A stretch of 5,949 nucleotides of DNA from an uncultured Clostridia bacterium. Lineage in GTDB: Bacteria; Bacillota; Clostridia; Oscillospirales; CAG-272. Positions 1 to 5,077 of the stretch are shown here, piece by piece. A program made the position numbers and the translations under genes. Location: contig CALBLD010000107.1 in the NCBI GenBank assembly GCA_937895775.1, forward strand, positions 1 to 5,949, written 5' to 3'. Each line of letters begins with the position of its first letter. Position 1 is the stretch's first letter. The notes under the pieces were generated by a model. The model worked only from the letters and a program-made list of their open reading frames with translations. It did not search any database and was not told the origin of the DNA.

Positions 1-37
1 GAATTAGTGCAGAAAGTCTTGTCAGCGTTTTTTTCAT
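1..37 (-). CDS. Start of a probable secreted protein or lipoprotein (5' end only)
   Basis: Only the first 12 codons are in the window, reading MKKTLTRLSALI before the left edge cuts the gene. The start is supported by an excellent ribosome binding site on the minus strand (AAAGGAGA, bases 46-53) placed 8 nt before the ATG at 37-35. Two lysines and an arginine followed by hydrophobic residues look like the n-region and beginning of the h-region of a signal peptide, which would suggest export or lipidation. The gene is divergent from rlmD. Function cannot be assigned. The start itself is well supported; the signal peptide is an inference from very few residues. Confidence 0.7.
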   Translation of the reverse strand, partial: MKKTLTRLSALI

Positions 38-78
38 AAGATGGTTCTCCTTTGCAAAAACAAAATAAAAAAGCGATA

Positions 79-99
79 TTTTACATGTTTCGTGTAAAA
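79..99. repeat. AT-rich inverted repeat in the leader of the left-edge gene
   Basis: TTTTACA (79-85) and TGTAAAA (93-99) form a perfect 7-bp inverted repeat. With a G-U pair and one more G-C pair it can fold to a 9-bp stem with a TTT loop. It lies 42 nt upstream of the minus-strand start at 37. Read on the minus strand it is followed by a T-rich run (about 60-72), so it could be a weak attenuator hairpin or an operator. No function is shown by the sequence alone. Confidence 0.35.
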
Positions 100-124
100 A
101 ATCCATTCGGAAACCGACGACTTG

Positions 125-169
125 GTGCTAAAATATCTGATACGCTGTCGGACAGGGATATTTTATCAC
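125..169. repeat. Long inverted repeat between the left-edge gene and rlmD
   Basis: Bases 125-137 and 157-169 are reverse complements at 12 of 13 positions; the core TAAAATATC / GATATTTTA (129-137, 157-165) is perfect. The interval contains a second palindrome, CTGTC-G-GACAG (145-155). A further copy of GATATTTTA lies at 75-83, giving three copies of this 9-mer. The element lies upstream of both divergent genes, about 30 bp upstream of the rlmD -35, so it could be a binding site for a dimeric regulator or a leader hairpin for the minus-strand gene. There is no T-run suited to a terminator. Confidence 0.45.
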
Positions 170-197
170 AATCCGCCCCTTTTGTAAAGGGAATGTA

Positions 198-226
198 TTG
201 AATTTTTCGGACACCTGTGATATAAT
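198..226 (+). promoter_or_regulatory. Sigma-A promoter of rlmD
   Basis: The -35 is TTGAAT (198-203) and the -10 is a perfect TATAAT (221-226), with a 17-bp spacer. The -10 is preceded by TGA, giving an extended -10 (TGnTATAAT). Transcription would start near 233, leaving a leader of about 30 nt before the rlmD ATG. Confidence 0.8.
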
Positions 227-264
227 ACCCGAGGTTTACTTTCGGACAAGGGGGAGACGCGGAC

Positions 265-1692
265 ATGACCGTGCGGACAAACGGAGCAGACGGCAGTGCA
301 AGAATATCTTTTGCGAAAAACACGATCGTAAAAGAGGTCACCGTGTGCGATATGAACAATCTCGGATGCGGGGTTGCAAAATGCGGCGGCAAGACCGTTT
401 TCGTCAGAGGTGGAGTCACCGACGACGTCTGCGACATCAAAATAATCAAAGATACCGCCGATTATGCGGTCGCCGCGGTTGACAGGATGATCTCCGCATC
501 GCCGCGCAGGATCGATCCGGTCTGCCCCGTGTACAAAAGGTGCGGCGGATGCGTTTACAGGCAGATAAGTTATGATTACGAACTTTCGCTCAAGCGTTCG
601 GCTGTGGAACGGGCTTTCCGCCGCGAGGGACTGTCTCCGACAATAAAGGATATTATGAGCGGCAGGGAGAGCGGATACCGCAACAAGGTGCAGTATCCGG
701 TTGCGTATGACCGCACCATAGGATATTTTGCGCAGAGAACGCATGAGGTTGTGCCTGTGGAACACTGCCTTTTGCAGAACCCCGCCTTTGACTGCGTCAT
801 TGGGGTTATAAAAGAATTCCTCGATAAATACGGGATATGCGGCTACGACGAGACGAGCGGCAGAGGCACTGTGCGCCATATATGTCTGCGCTCGGGCGAG
901 AGCGGGATATCGGTCTGCCTCGTTATCAATGACGACAGTCTGCCGCATGCCGAAAACCTTGTGAAAATGCTGTCGGTAAAATGCCCGGGCGTTGTTTCAC
1001 TCTCGGTATCGGTCAACAAAATGAATACAAACGTCATATTCGGAGAGCGCACTTTCACGATATACGGCAAGCCGTACATAACCGACAGGCTTTGCTCGCT
1101 TGAGTTCGAAATATCGCCTGCATCATTTTATCAGGTAAACCGCGACATGGCGGAAAGGCTTTACGAAAAGGCGGCGGAATATGCGGAACTTTCGGACGGC
1201 ATGACGCTTGTCGATCTCTTCTGCGGAGTGGGAACGATAGGGTTGTCAATGATAAAGGACAAGCCGCGATGCAGGCTTGTCGGAGTGGAAATAATCCCGG
1301 AGGCTGTCGCAAATGCGGAGCGCAACGCGGCGGCAAACGGAATAGAAAACGCGTCGTTTGTATGCGGGGACGCAAATTCGGCGGAGGTCGGCAGTGCCGA
1401 CGTGATAGTGATCGACCCGCCGCGCAAGGGATGCTCTCCCGGGCTGATCGATACGATCGCATCGGGCGACTGCAAAAGGGTCGTCTATATCTCCTGTAAT
1501 CCGTCAACGCTTGCGAGAGACTGCGGATATTTTGAAAAACACGGATTTGAAACGGTCGAGGTGACACCCGCCGATCTTTTCCCGAGAACCGGCCATGTGG
1601 AGTGCGTGGCTCTGTTGACAAAGGGCAGAACCGACATCGGTCCGGAATCACTGCGGGATTTAAAGGTCAGTGCAGAAATTGAAATCCCATAA
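265..1692 (+). CDS. rlmD: 23S rRNA (uracil-C5)-methyltransferase, RlmD/RumA family
   Basis: This cytoplasmic enzyme transfers a methyl group from S-adenosylmethionine to C5 of a uracil in 23S rRNA (U1939 in E. coli numbering; Gram-positive RlmCD homologues also modify U747). An N-terminal TRAM-like RNA-binding domain spans about residues 14-75. The [4Fe-4S] cysteines are C87, C93, C96 and C168, with the classic CX5CGGC spacing. FYQVN lies at 288-292, the SAM-binding motif DLFCGVGTIGL at about 317-327, DPPRKG at 384-389, the catalytic nucleophile C411 in SCNPSTLARD, and the base E446 in HVE. All key residues are present. The ATG at 265 follows AAGGGGGAG (248-256) by 8 nt. At 475 aa it is longer than E. 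coli RlmD (433 aa). The usual C-terminal strand ends near residue 453, so the last 22 or so residues are extra, and the final 26 bases overlap the convergent exporter gene. Whether it modifies one site or two cannot be told. Confidence 0.93.
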   Translation: MTVRTNGADGSARISFAKNTIVKEVTVCDMNNLGCGVAKCGGKTVFVRGGVTDDVCDIKIIKDTADYAVAAVDRMISASPRRIDPVCPVYKRCGGCVYRQISYDYELSLKRSAVERAFRREGLSPTIKDIMSGRESGYRNKVQYPVAYDRTIGYFAQRTHEVVPVEHCLLQNPAFDCVIGVIKEFLDKYGICGYDETSGRGTVRHICLRSGESGISVCLVINDDSLPHAENLVKMLSVKCPGVVSLSVSVNKMNTNVIFGERTFTIYGKPYITDRLCSLEFEISPASFYQVNRDMAERLYEKAAEYAELSDGMTLVDLFCGVGTIGLSMIKDKPRCRLVGVEIIPEAVANAERNAAANGIENASFVCGDANSAEVGSADVIVIDPPRKGCSPGLIDTIASGDCKRVVYISCNPSTLARDCGYFEKHGFETVEVTPADLFPRTGHVECVALLTKGRTDIGPESLRDLKVSAEIEIP

Positions 1693-2443
1693 TAATGACA
1701 CCAAGTACCACAAGAACAATACCCGTAGCACGGTTCAATGTTTTCGGTTTTGCCTTATTTGCAAATACTGCCGCAATTCTTGCCCATATCAGTGTAAACA
1801 CAATGCACAATACCCATACCAAAATATCCGGTATTCCGCCGATTGTGAAATGTGATACAGCACCGGTCAATGCGGTAAAAGTCATGATAAATACACTTGT
1901 GCCCACGGCGGTTTTTAATTCGTATCCCATAACGCCGGTCAGAATCAGAAGCATCATCATTCCACCTCCCGCACCGATGAACCCGCAGATAAAACCGATA
2001 ATAATTCCGCAGATAACGGATTGTACAACACGCTTTTTCGCCGATGTTTTTGCCATGGATTCCTTGGTGTTCATAACGGGTCGGACAATAAATTTTATTC
2101 CGAGCAGAAAGGTCATAAATACCGAGAAACCGCCCATTGTTGCAGATGGCAGAAGACTTGCCGCATAGCTTCCGACTACCGTAAAAACAAGCACGCTTGC
2201 CATCATAATCAGTCCGTTTTTTATGTCCAGATTCTTGTTTTTGTGATAAGTATAAGCGGAAACCGCACTTGCAAGCACGTCGGAAGAAAGTGCAATACCG
2301 ACTGCCATATAAGGGTCAATACCCAAAAAAGTAATCAGCATCGGACTGATAACGGCAGCAGCACTCATTCCCGCAAATCCTGTTCCGAGTCCTGCACCCA
2401 TGCCTGCAAAGAATGTAACCAGAACAATCAATAACGTTTCCAT
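1667..2443 (-). CDS. TSUP-family (TauE/SafE) membrane anion exporter
   Basis: This 258-aa polytopic inner-membrane protein belongs to the sulfite exporter TauE/SafE (TSUP) family, whose members move sulfite, sulfonates or related small anions. The two internally repeated halves are visible. The first has a glycine-rich segment GAGLGTGFAGMSAAAV (about 16-31), then a hydrophobic stretch and the VGIALSSD motif (48-55). The second has GFICGFIGAGGGMMM (about 150-164), then TAVGTSVFIMTFTALTGAVSH (178-198). About eight hydrophobic segments fit the family, and the length is typical. Its ATG shares one base with the stop of the upstream marR gene (TAATG). A GGAGG site lies 10 nt upstream inside marR, so the two are probably translationally coupled. 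The 3' end overlaps convergent rlmD by 26 bp. The substrate cannot be inferred from the sequence; control by the upstream MarR protein is inferred. Confidence 0.88.
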   Translation of the reverse strand: METLLIVLVTFFAGMGAGLGTGFAGMSAAAVISPMLITFLGIDPYMAVGIALSSDVLASAVSAYTYHKNKNLDIKNGLIMMASVLVFTVVGSYAASLLPSATMGGFSVFMTFLLGIKFIVRPVMNTKESMAKTSAKKRVVQSVICGIIIGFICGFIGAGGGMMMLLILTGVMGYELKTAVGTSVFIMTFTALTGAVSHFTIGGIPDILVWVLCIVFTLIWARIAAVFANKAKPKTLNRATGIVLVVLGVIIMGFQFLH

Positions 2444-2877
2444 TATTCTTTTTCCTCCAGAATTTCATCCGAATTTTCGCCGATAATCTGCATAACTTCT
2501 TCGAAAGCTTTCTTCATATTGTCATCGATATGGGCAAACAGCTTTTCAAAGAACATTTTTTGCAATTGCCGACCTCGTTCTGTGATTGATTCGGCTTTCT
2601 TCGTACACAACAATTCTGTTTTGCGTCTGTCACCTTTTACAGCCTGTCTTGTCAGATAGCCTTCCCGGACCAGACGTTCAACATTTACCGATACCAGATT
2701 TGCTTTTATATGGCGTATCTCTACAATATCTTTTGCATTTTTGTATTTCGGATTATTTCCGAGAAACATCAGAATATCAAATGCAGTTTGCGACAGACCG
2801 AGCTCGTTGCAAAGCGGCTTACATACTTTGCCGTATGCGAGTGAAATTTTTCTCGGAATTTCAATACCGAAGTTCAT
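2443..2877 (-). CDS. MarR-family winged helix-turn-helix transcriptional regulator
   Basis: This 144-aa cytoplasmic DNA-binding protein has the MarR fold order: an N-terminal dimerisation helix (about 5-25), LSQTAFDILMFL (28-39) as the start of the DNA-binding domain, a helix-turn-helix at about 46-72 (AKDIVEI, then IKANLVSVNVERLVREGYL), a wing containing GDRRKTELL (82-90), and a long C-terminal dimerisation helix pair (about 96-142). Members usually act as dimers that repress their own operon and release DNA on binding a small ligand or on oxidation. C19, C23 and C91 are possible redox sites, but this is speculative. The start follows AAGGGA (minus strand, 2884-2889) by 6 nt. It is the first gene of a two-gene operon with the TSUP exporter, which suggests it senses the exported compound or a related stress. 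The coding region is more A+T-rich than the flanking genes. Confidence 0.88.
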   Translation of the reverse strand: MNFGIEIPRKISLAYGKVCKPLCNELGLSQTAFDILMFLGNNPKYKNAKDIVEIRHIKANLVSVNVERLVREGYLTRQAVKGDRRKTELLCTKKAESITERGRQLQKMFFEKLFAHIDDNMKKAFEEVMQIIGENSDEILEEKE

Positions 2878-2920
2878 ATGTCATCCCTTAATTCTTTTTT
2901 GAATAGTTCATTTTTGAAGT

Positions 2921-2949
2921 ATTATATCACATCATTGTCTTTTTGTCAA
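2921..2949 (-). promoter_or_regulatory. Consensus sigma-A promoter of the marR-TSUP operon
   Basis: On the minus strand the -35 is a perfect TTGACA (2944-2949) and the -10 a perfect TATAAT (2921-2926), 17 bp apart and with a TGA extended -10. This is as strong as a vegetative promoter can look, which fits a gene pair kept silent by a repressor. Transcription would start near 2914. A further small palindrome, TGAA-TAG-TTCA (2900-2910), lies in the leader just downstream and could be a second repressor site. Confidence 0.9.
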
Positions 2950-2952
2950 TGA
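2932..2952. promoter_or_regulatory. Candidate MarR operator over the -35
   Basis: TCATTG (2932-2937) and CAATGA (2947-2952) form a perfect 6-bp inverted repeat with a 9-bp spacer, 21 bp overall. This is close to the size typical of MarR-family operators. It completely covers the -35 of the marR promoter, so a bound dimer would block RNA polymerase. The repeat is seen; the assignment to this MarR protein is inferred from position. Confidence 0.55.
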
Positions 2953-2982
2953 AAAACAGGTGAAATTTTGTTTTGCGACTTA

Positions 2983-3052
2983 TTTTCCGGAAACGATATA
3001 TGTTTTCCGGACTTTGCAGACACAACTACTGTATCATGTTCACGATATATCG
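2983..3052. repeat. Cluster of short repeats between marR and the EamA transporter
   Basis: TTTTCCGGA occurs at 2983-2991 and again at 3003-3011, 20 bp apart. Because TCCGGA is self-complementary, these also form an imperfect hairpin (TCCGGAAA 2986-2993 with TTTCCGGA 3004-3011). ACGATATAT occurs at 2993-3001 and 3042-3050, the second inside the perfect palindrome CGATATATCG (3043-3052). No T-run follows, so this is not a terminator. It may be a regulator-binding region for the transporter gene downstream. I could not pick a convincing -35/-10 pair for that gene; TATGAT (3069-3074) and TATATT (3114-3119) are weak -10 candidates. Confidence 0.4.
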
Positions 3053-3121
3053 GGATTTACTGAGGCAATATGATCTGCTTGCAGTCGTTTTAAGCCATGT
3101 CGAATGCAATCGGTATATTTT

Positions 3122-3130
3122 AAGGAAGGA
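3122..3130 (+). promoter_or_regulatory. Ribosome binding site of the EamA transporter
   Basis: AAGGAAGGA is the only strong Shine-Dalgarno sequence near this gene. It lies 12 nt before the ATG at 3143, and it directly abuts the in-frame ATG at 3131. An upstream in-frame ATG at 3104 has no such site and would place this motif inside the coding region. The site therefore rules out 3104 and leaves 3143 (preferred) or 3131. Confidence 0.65.
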
Positions 3131-3142
3131 ATGGTTATAAAA

Positions 3143-4036
3143 ATGGGATATCTTATGCTTGCGATTGCCGTGCTTGCGGGTGCGGTAAAGGGATACTGCG
3201 GAAAAAAGACGAGCCGCTATGTCACCGGAACCGCCGACGCGGCTCTGGCGAATTTCATGCGCATGCTGCTCTGCGTTGTGATCGGATTTGTGACGGTTCT
3301 TGCGTCCGGTTCGCTCGACCGGCTCGCACTGCCGCTTCCGATAGCGGCGATAACCGTGCTGTCGGGTGCGGGCACTGCGTTCTTCGTGGTTACGTGGCTT
3401 ATGGCGATCAGGAAGGGCGCATTCACAATGATCGACGTCGTGCTGATGCTCGGCACGATCATTCCGATCATCGGAAGTTTTCTGCTCTTCGGGGAGCCGA
3501 TAAAGCCGAATCAGATCATCGGCTTCTGCGTACTCATGGCGGCGGTTGCGATAATGTGTTCCTACAACAATTCGCTCAAGGGCAAAATGAGTCCGATGGC
3601 ACTTGTGCTTGTACTGCTCTGCGGCATATCGAACGGACTTGCCGATTTTTCGCAGAAGATGTTTGTAAGATATTCTGACGGGATTCCGGTATCGGTATTC
3701 AATTTCTATACCTACATCGTTGCGGGAATTATACTGCTTGTCTGCTTTTTCTGTTCAAAGGACAGAAAAGGCGGGGAGGGCAAAACGGGAGCGTACATAA
3801 AGCATACCTTCGGGTATATTGCGGTGATGTCGGTCTGCCTTTTCGCAAACAGTTATTTCAAGACGCTTGCCGCGGCTCATCTTGACGCCGCGCAGATATA
3901 TCCGCTCAGTCAGGGTTCCGCACTCATTCTTTCGTCACTTATGGCGGCGATCTTTTTCGGGGAGAAGATCACATGGCGTGCGGTTGTCGGAATGGTTCTT
4001 GCCTTTGGCGGTATGCTTGTGATAAATCTGCTCTGA
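3143..4036 (+). CDS. EamA/DMT-superfamily membrane transporter
   Basis: This 297-aa integral membrane protein belongs to the drug/metabolite transporter superfamily. Two EamA-type halves are visible. Each ends in the family pattern of a GE motif, a polar turn and a glycine-rich last helix: GEPIKPNQIIGF (117-128) in the first half and GEKITWRAVVGMVLAFGGML (273-292) in the second. About ten hydrophobic segments can be traced, with a charged loop at about 205-220 (SKDRKGGEGK) between halves. Length and layout are normal for the family. Members export or import metabolites, amino acids, nucleosides or drugs; the substrate here is unknown. The start at 3143 is chosen because MGYLML begins directly with the first membrane helix and has the strong ribosome binding site upstream; 3131 is an alternative. 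It appears monocistronic and ends at a strong hairpin terminator. Its G+C-rich codon use resembles rlmD and the downstream genes, not the marR-TSUP pair. Confidence 0.88.
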   Translation: MGYLMLAIAVLAGAVKGYCGKKTSRYVTGTADAALANFMRMLLCVVIGFVTVLASGSLDRLALPLPIAAITVLSGAGTAFFVVTWLMAIRKGAFTMIDVVLMLGTIIPIIGSFLLFGEPIKPNQIIGFCVLMAAVAIMCSYNNSLKGKMSPMALVLVLLCGISNGLADFSQKMFVRYSDGIPVSVFNFYTYIVAGIILLVCFFCSKDRKGGEGKTGAYIKHTFGYIAVMSVCLFANSYFKTLAAAHLDAAQIYPLSQGSALILSSLMAAIFFGEKITWRAVVGMVLAFGGMLVINLL

Positions 4037-4053
4037 CTGCGGCATGTCAAAAC

Positions 4054-4090
4054 AAATCGGGTCTGCGCTTTCCGCACGGACCCGATTTTT
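4054..4090. terminator. Bidirectional rho-independent terminator between EamA and araC
   Basis: AAATCGGGTC (4054-4063) pairs perfectly with GACCCGATTT (4079-4088). The interior TGCG (4064-4067) pairs with CGCA (4073-4076) around a 5-nt loop, leaving a 2-nt bulge. The plus strand continues into a T-run (4086-4090) and the minus strand into TTTGTTTT. It lies 17 bp after the EamA stop codon, and its right edge touches the araC stop codon (4089-4091). It can therefore end both convergent transcripts. Confidence 0.9.
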
Positions 4091-4880
4091 ATACGTTTCT
4101 GAAGTTTTTTCTGTATGCTGTCGGAGAATATGCGGTTTTTGCCGAAAAAATCCTGCTGAAATAATATTCGCTGTTGAAGCCGCACCGCTCGGCAATCTCC
4201 TTTACCGACAGATCGGTGCGGGTAAGAAGCCGACACGCCATGTCTATGCGGAGCGATATTATGTACTGCCCGGGCGTATCTCCGTATACCTGCACAAATT
4301 CGCTTGTGAAATGCTTTTTGCCGAGACCCGAAAGCCGTGCGAGATCGTCTATCCTGATCGAAGGATCGGCAAATCCGCTCTTTATGCGCTCGATTGCCGG
4401 AAGCAGTCGTTTTGCCGACGGGGACGGATATCCGGGGGTACACAGAATGTCGGTGACGGTCACGATTATCCTGTAAAATATGCTTTTTATTTTCGCCGTT
4501 CTGTCCAGTTGATCGGATGCAAAGTATGATACCGCCTCCGAAAATAGCCTTTCGGTACCGGCATCGCAGGTGACGGCGAACGGCGGGGGCAGAAAGGCTG
4601 ACGGGGAATCGAAATCGAGAATGTAGGCAAAGCAGTCTTCGGGGTGGCAGATATAGTAGTCAACTCCCTTCGGCATGTAGAGCAGTCTGTATTTTCCCAT
4701 TTCGAACTCGTTTCTGCCGTAATAATACCTTGAACATCCGTCTGTGAACAGAACGAAGGCATGGCGGGTGCGCCGCCTTGCGTAGAATTTACGGGCGCGG
4801 CTGAGTTCCGCGCTATAACAGTTTATCACCTTAGATATATCAAAATCCGCAGCAAGCCCGCGTATCTCCGCGTTTTCCAA
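4089..4880 (-). CDS. AraC-family transcriptional regulator (TTG start)
   Basis: This is a 263-aa regulator with an N-terminal cupin-like ligand-binding domain (about residues 35-95, rich in aromatics, including MPKGVDYYICHPED) and a C-terminal double helix-turn-helix (about 158-262). The first HTH is IRIDDLARLSGLGKKHFTSEF (about 176-196). The second is SVKEIAERCGFNSEYYFSRIF (about 225-245), carrying the AraC signature, followed by the usual P-x-x-Y-R end (SPTAYRKNF). The start is TTG at 4880-4878: AAGGAAGG (minus strand, 4888-4895) lies 7 nt upstream. An ATG at 5006 in the same frame would put the promoter and ribosome binding site inside the coding region, so it is rejected. Proteins of this type bind direct repeats and usually activate a neighbouring catabolic gene on binding a small molecule. 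The divergent glycyl radical enzyme is the obvious target (inference). The ligand is unknown. Confidence 0.9.
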   Translation of the reverse strand: MENAEIRGLAADFDISKVINCYSAELSRARKFYARRRTRHAFVLFTDGCSRYYYGRNEFEMGKYRLLYMPKGVDYYICHPEDCFAYILDFDSPSAFLPPPFAVTCDAGTERLFSEAVSYFASDQLDRTAKIKSIFYRIIVTVTDILCTPGYPSPSAKRLLPAIERIKSGFADPSIRIDDLARLSGLGKKHFTSEFVQVYGDTPGQYIISLRIDMACRLLTRTDLSVKEIAERCGFNSEYYFSRIFSAKTAYSPTAYRKNFRNV

Positions 4881-4914
4881 TGTTCTGCCTTCCTTTTGTG
4901 TTTCTTTTTCTTCG

Positions 4915-4942
4915 ATTATAACACAAAAATGTATTTTTTCAA
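4915..4942 (-). promoter_or_regulatory. Sigma-A promoter of the araC-type gene
   Basis: On the minus strand the -35 is TTGAAA (4937-4942) and the -10 a perfect TATAAT (4915-4920), with a 16-bp spacer and a TGT extended -10. Transcription would start near 4908, about 28 nt before the TTG start. Its position inside the longer possible reading frame is the main argument for the TTG start. Confidence 0.8.
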
Positions 4943-4956
4943 GGGTTGCGGCAAAA

Positions 4957-4974
4957 AAACGGTAATATCCGTTT
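4957..4974. promoter_or_regulatory. Candidate operator in the araC/glycyl radical enzyme divergent region
   Basis: AAACGG (4957-4962) and CCGTTT (4969-4974) form a perfect inverted repeat around TAATAT. It lies 14 bp upstream of the araC -35 and about 31 bp upstream of the glycyl radical enzyme -35, where a bound regulator could contact polymerase at either promoter. Binding by the neighbouring AraC-type protein is inferred. Confidence 0.4.
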
Positions 4975-5031
4975 CCTTTTTGTGCAAACAGTTCGTAAAA
5001 ATGCATTGCGGATATGCGGCGGCGGTAATAT
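4960..5031 (+). repeat. 9-bp direct repeat CGGTAATAT, 63 bp apart
   Basis: CGGTAATAT occurs at 4960-4968, inside the candidate operator, and at 5023-5031, running into the -10 of the glycyl radical enzyme promoter. The 63-bp period is close to six turns of B-DNA, so both copies face the same side of the helix. TTGCGG is also repeated at 4946-4951 and 5006-5011. AraC-family proteins commonly bind separated direct repeats and may loop the DNA. Confidence 0.45.
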
Positions 5032-5034
5032 AAT
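5006..5034 (+). promoter_or_regulatory. Promoter of the glycyl radical enzyme gene
   Basis: The -10 is a perfect TATAAT (5029-5034). Seventeen bases upstream is TTGCGG (5006-5011), which matches only the TTG of the -35 consensus. A good -10 with a poor -35 suits activator-dependent transcription. Transcription would start near 5041, giving a leader of about 37 nt. Confidence 0.7.
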
Positions 5035-5077
5035 GAAGCCGAAGAACAAAGCGATTTTTTGCGAAAGGATGCATTTT

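Noticed and set aside
166..948. Long open frame on the minus strand (260 codons) across the rlmD 5' half
   Set aside because: It is antisense to a clear RlmD coding region, crosses that gene's promoter, resembles no known family, and its composition is that expected for the shadow of a G+C-rich gene.
1055..1651. Minus-strand open frame of 198 codons, rich in Arg and Pro
   Set aside because: It lies antisense to the catalytic domain of RlmD; the Arg/Pro/Cys bias is typical of an antisense shadow and no ribosome binding site supports it.
1655..1688. GGGATTT / AAATCCC inverted repeat at the rlmD-exporter junction as a terminator
   Set aside because: The stem is only 7 bp with a 20-nt loop, and neither strand has a following T-run, so it does not look like a rho-independent terminator.
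3104..3142. Upstream start codons for the EamA transporter at 3104 and 3131
   Set aside because: 3104 has no ribosome binding site and would place the strong AAGGAAGGA inside the gene. 3131 directly abuts that site. 3143 starts at the first membrane helix, though 3131 cannot be fully excluded.
4174..4529. Plus-strand open frames over the araC-type gene
   Set aside because: They are antisense to a well-supported AraC-family domain with both HTH motifs, and have no supporting start signals.
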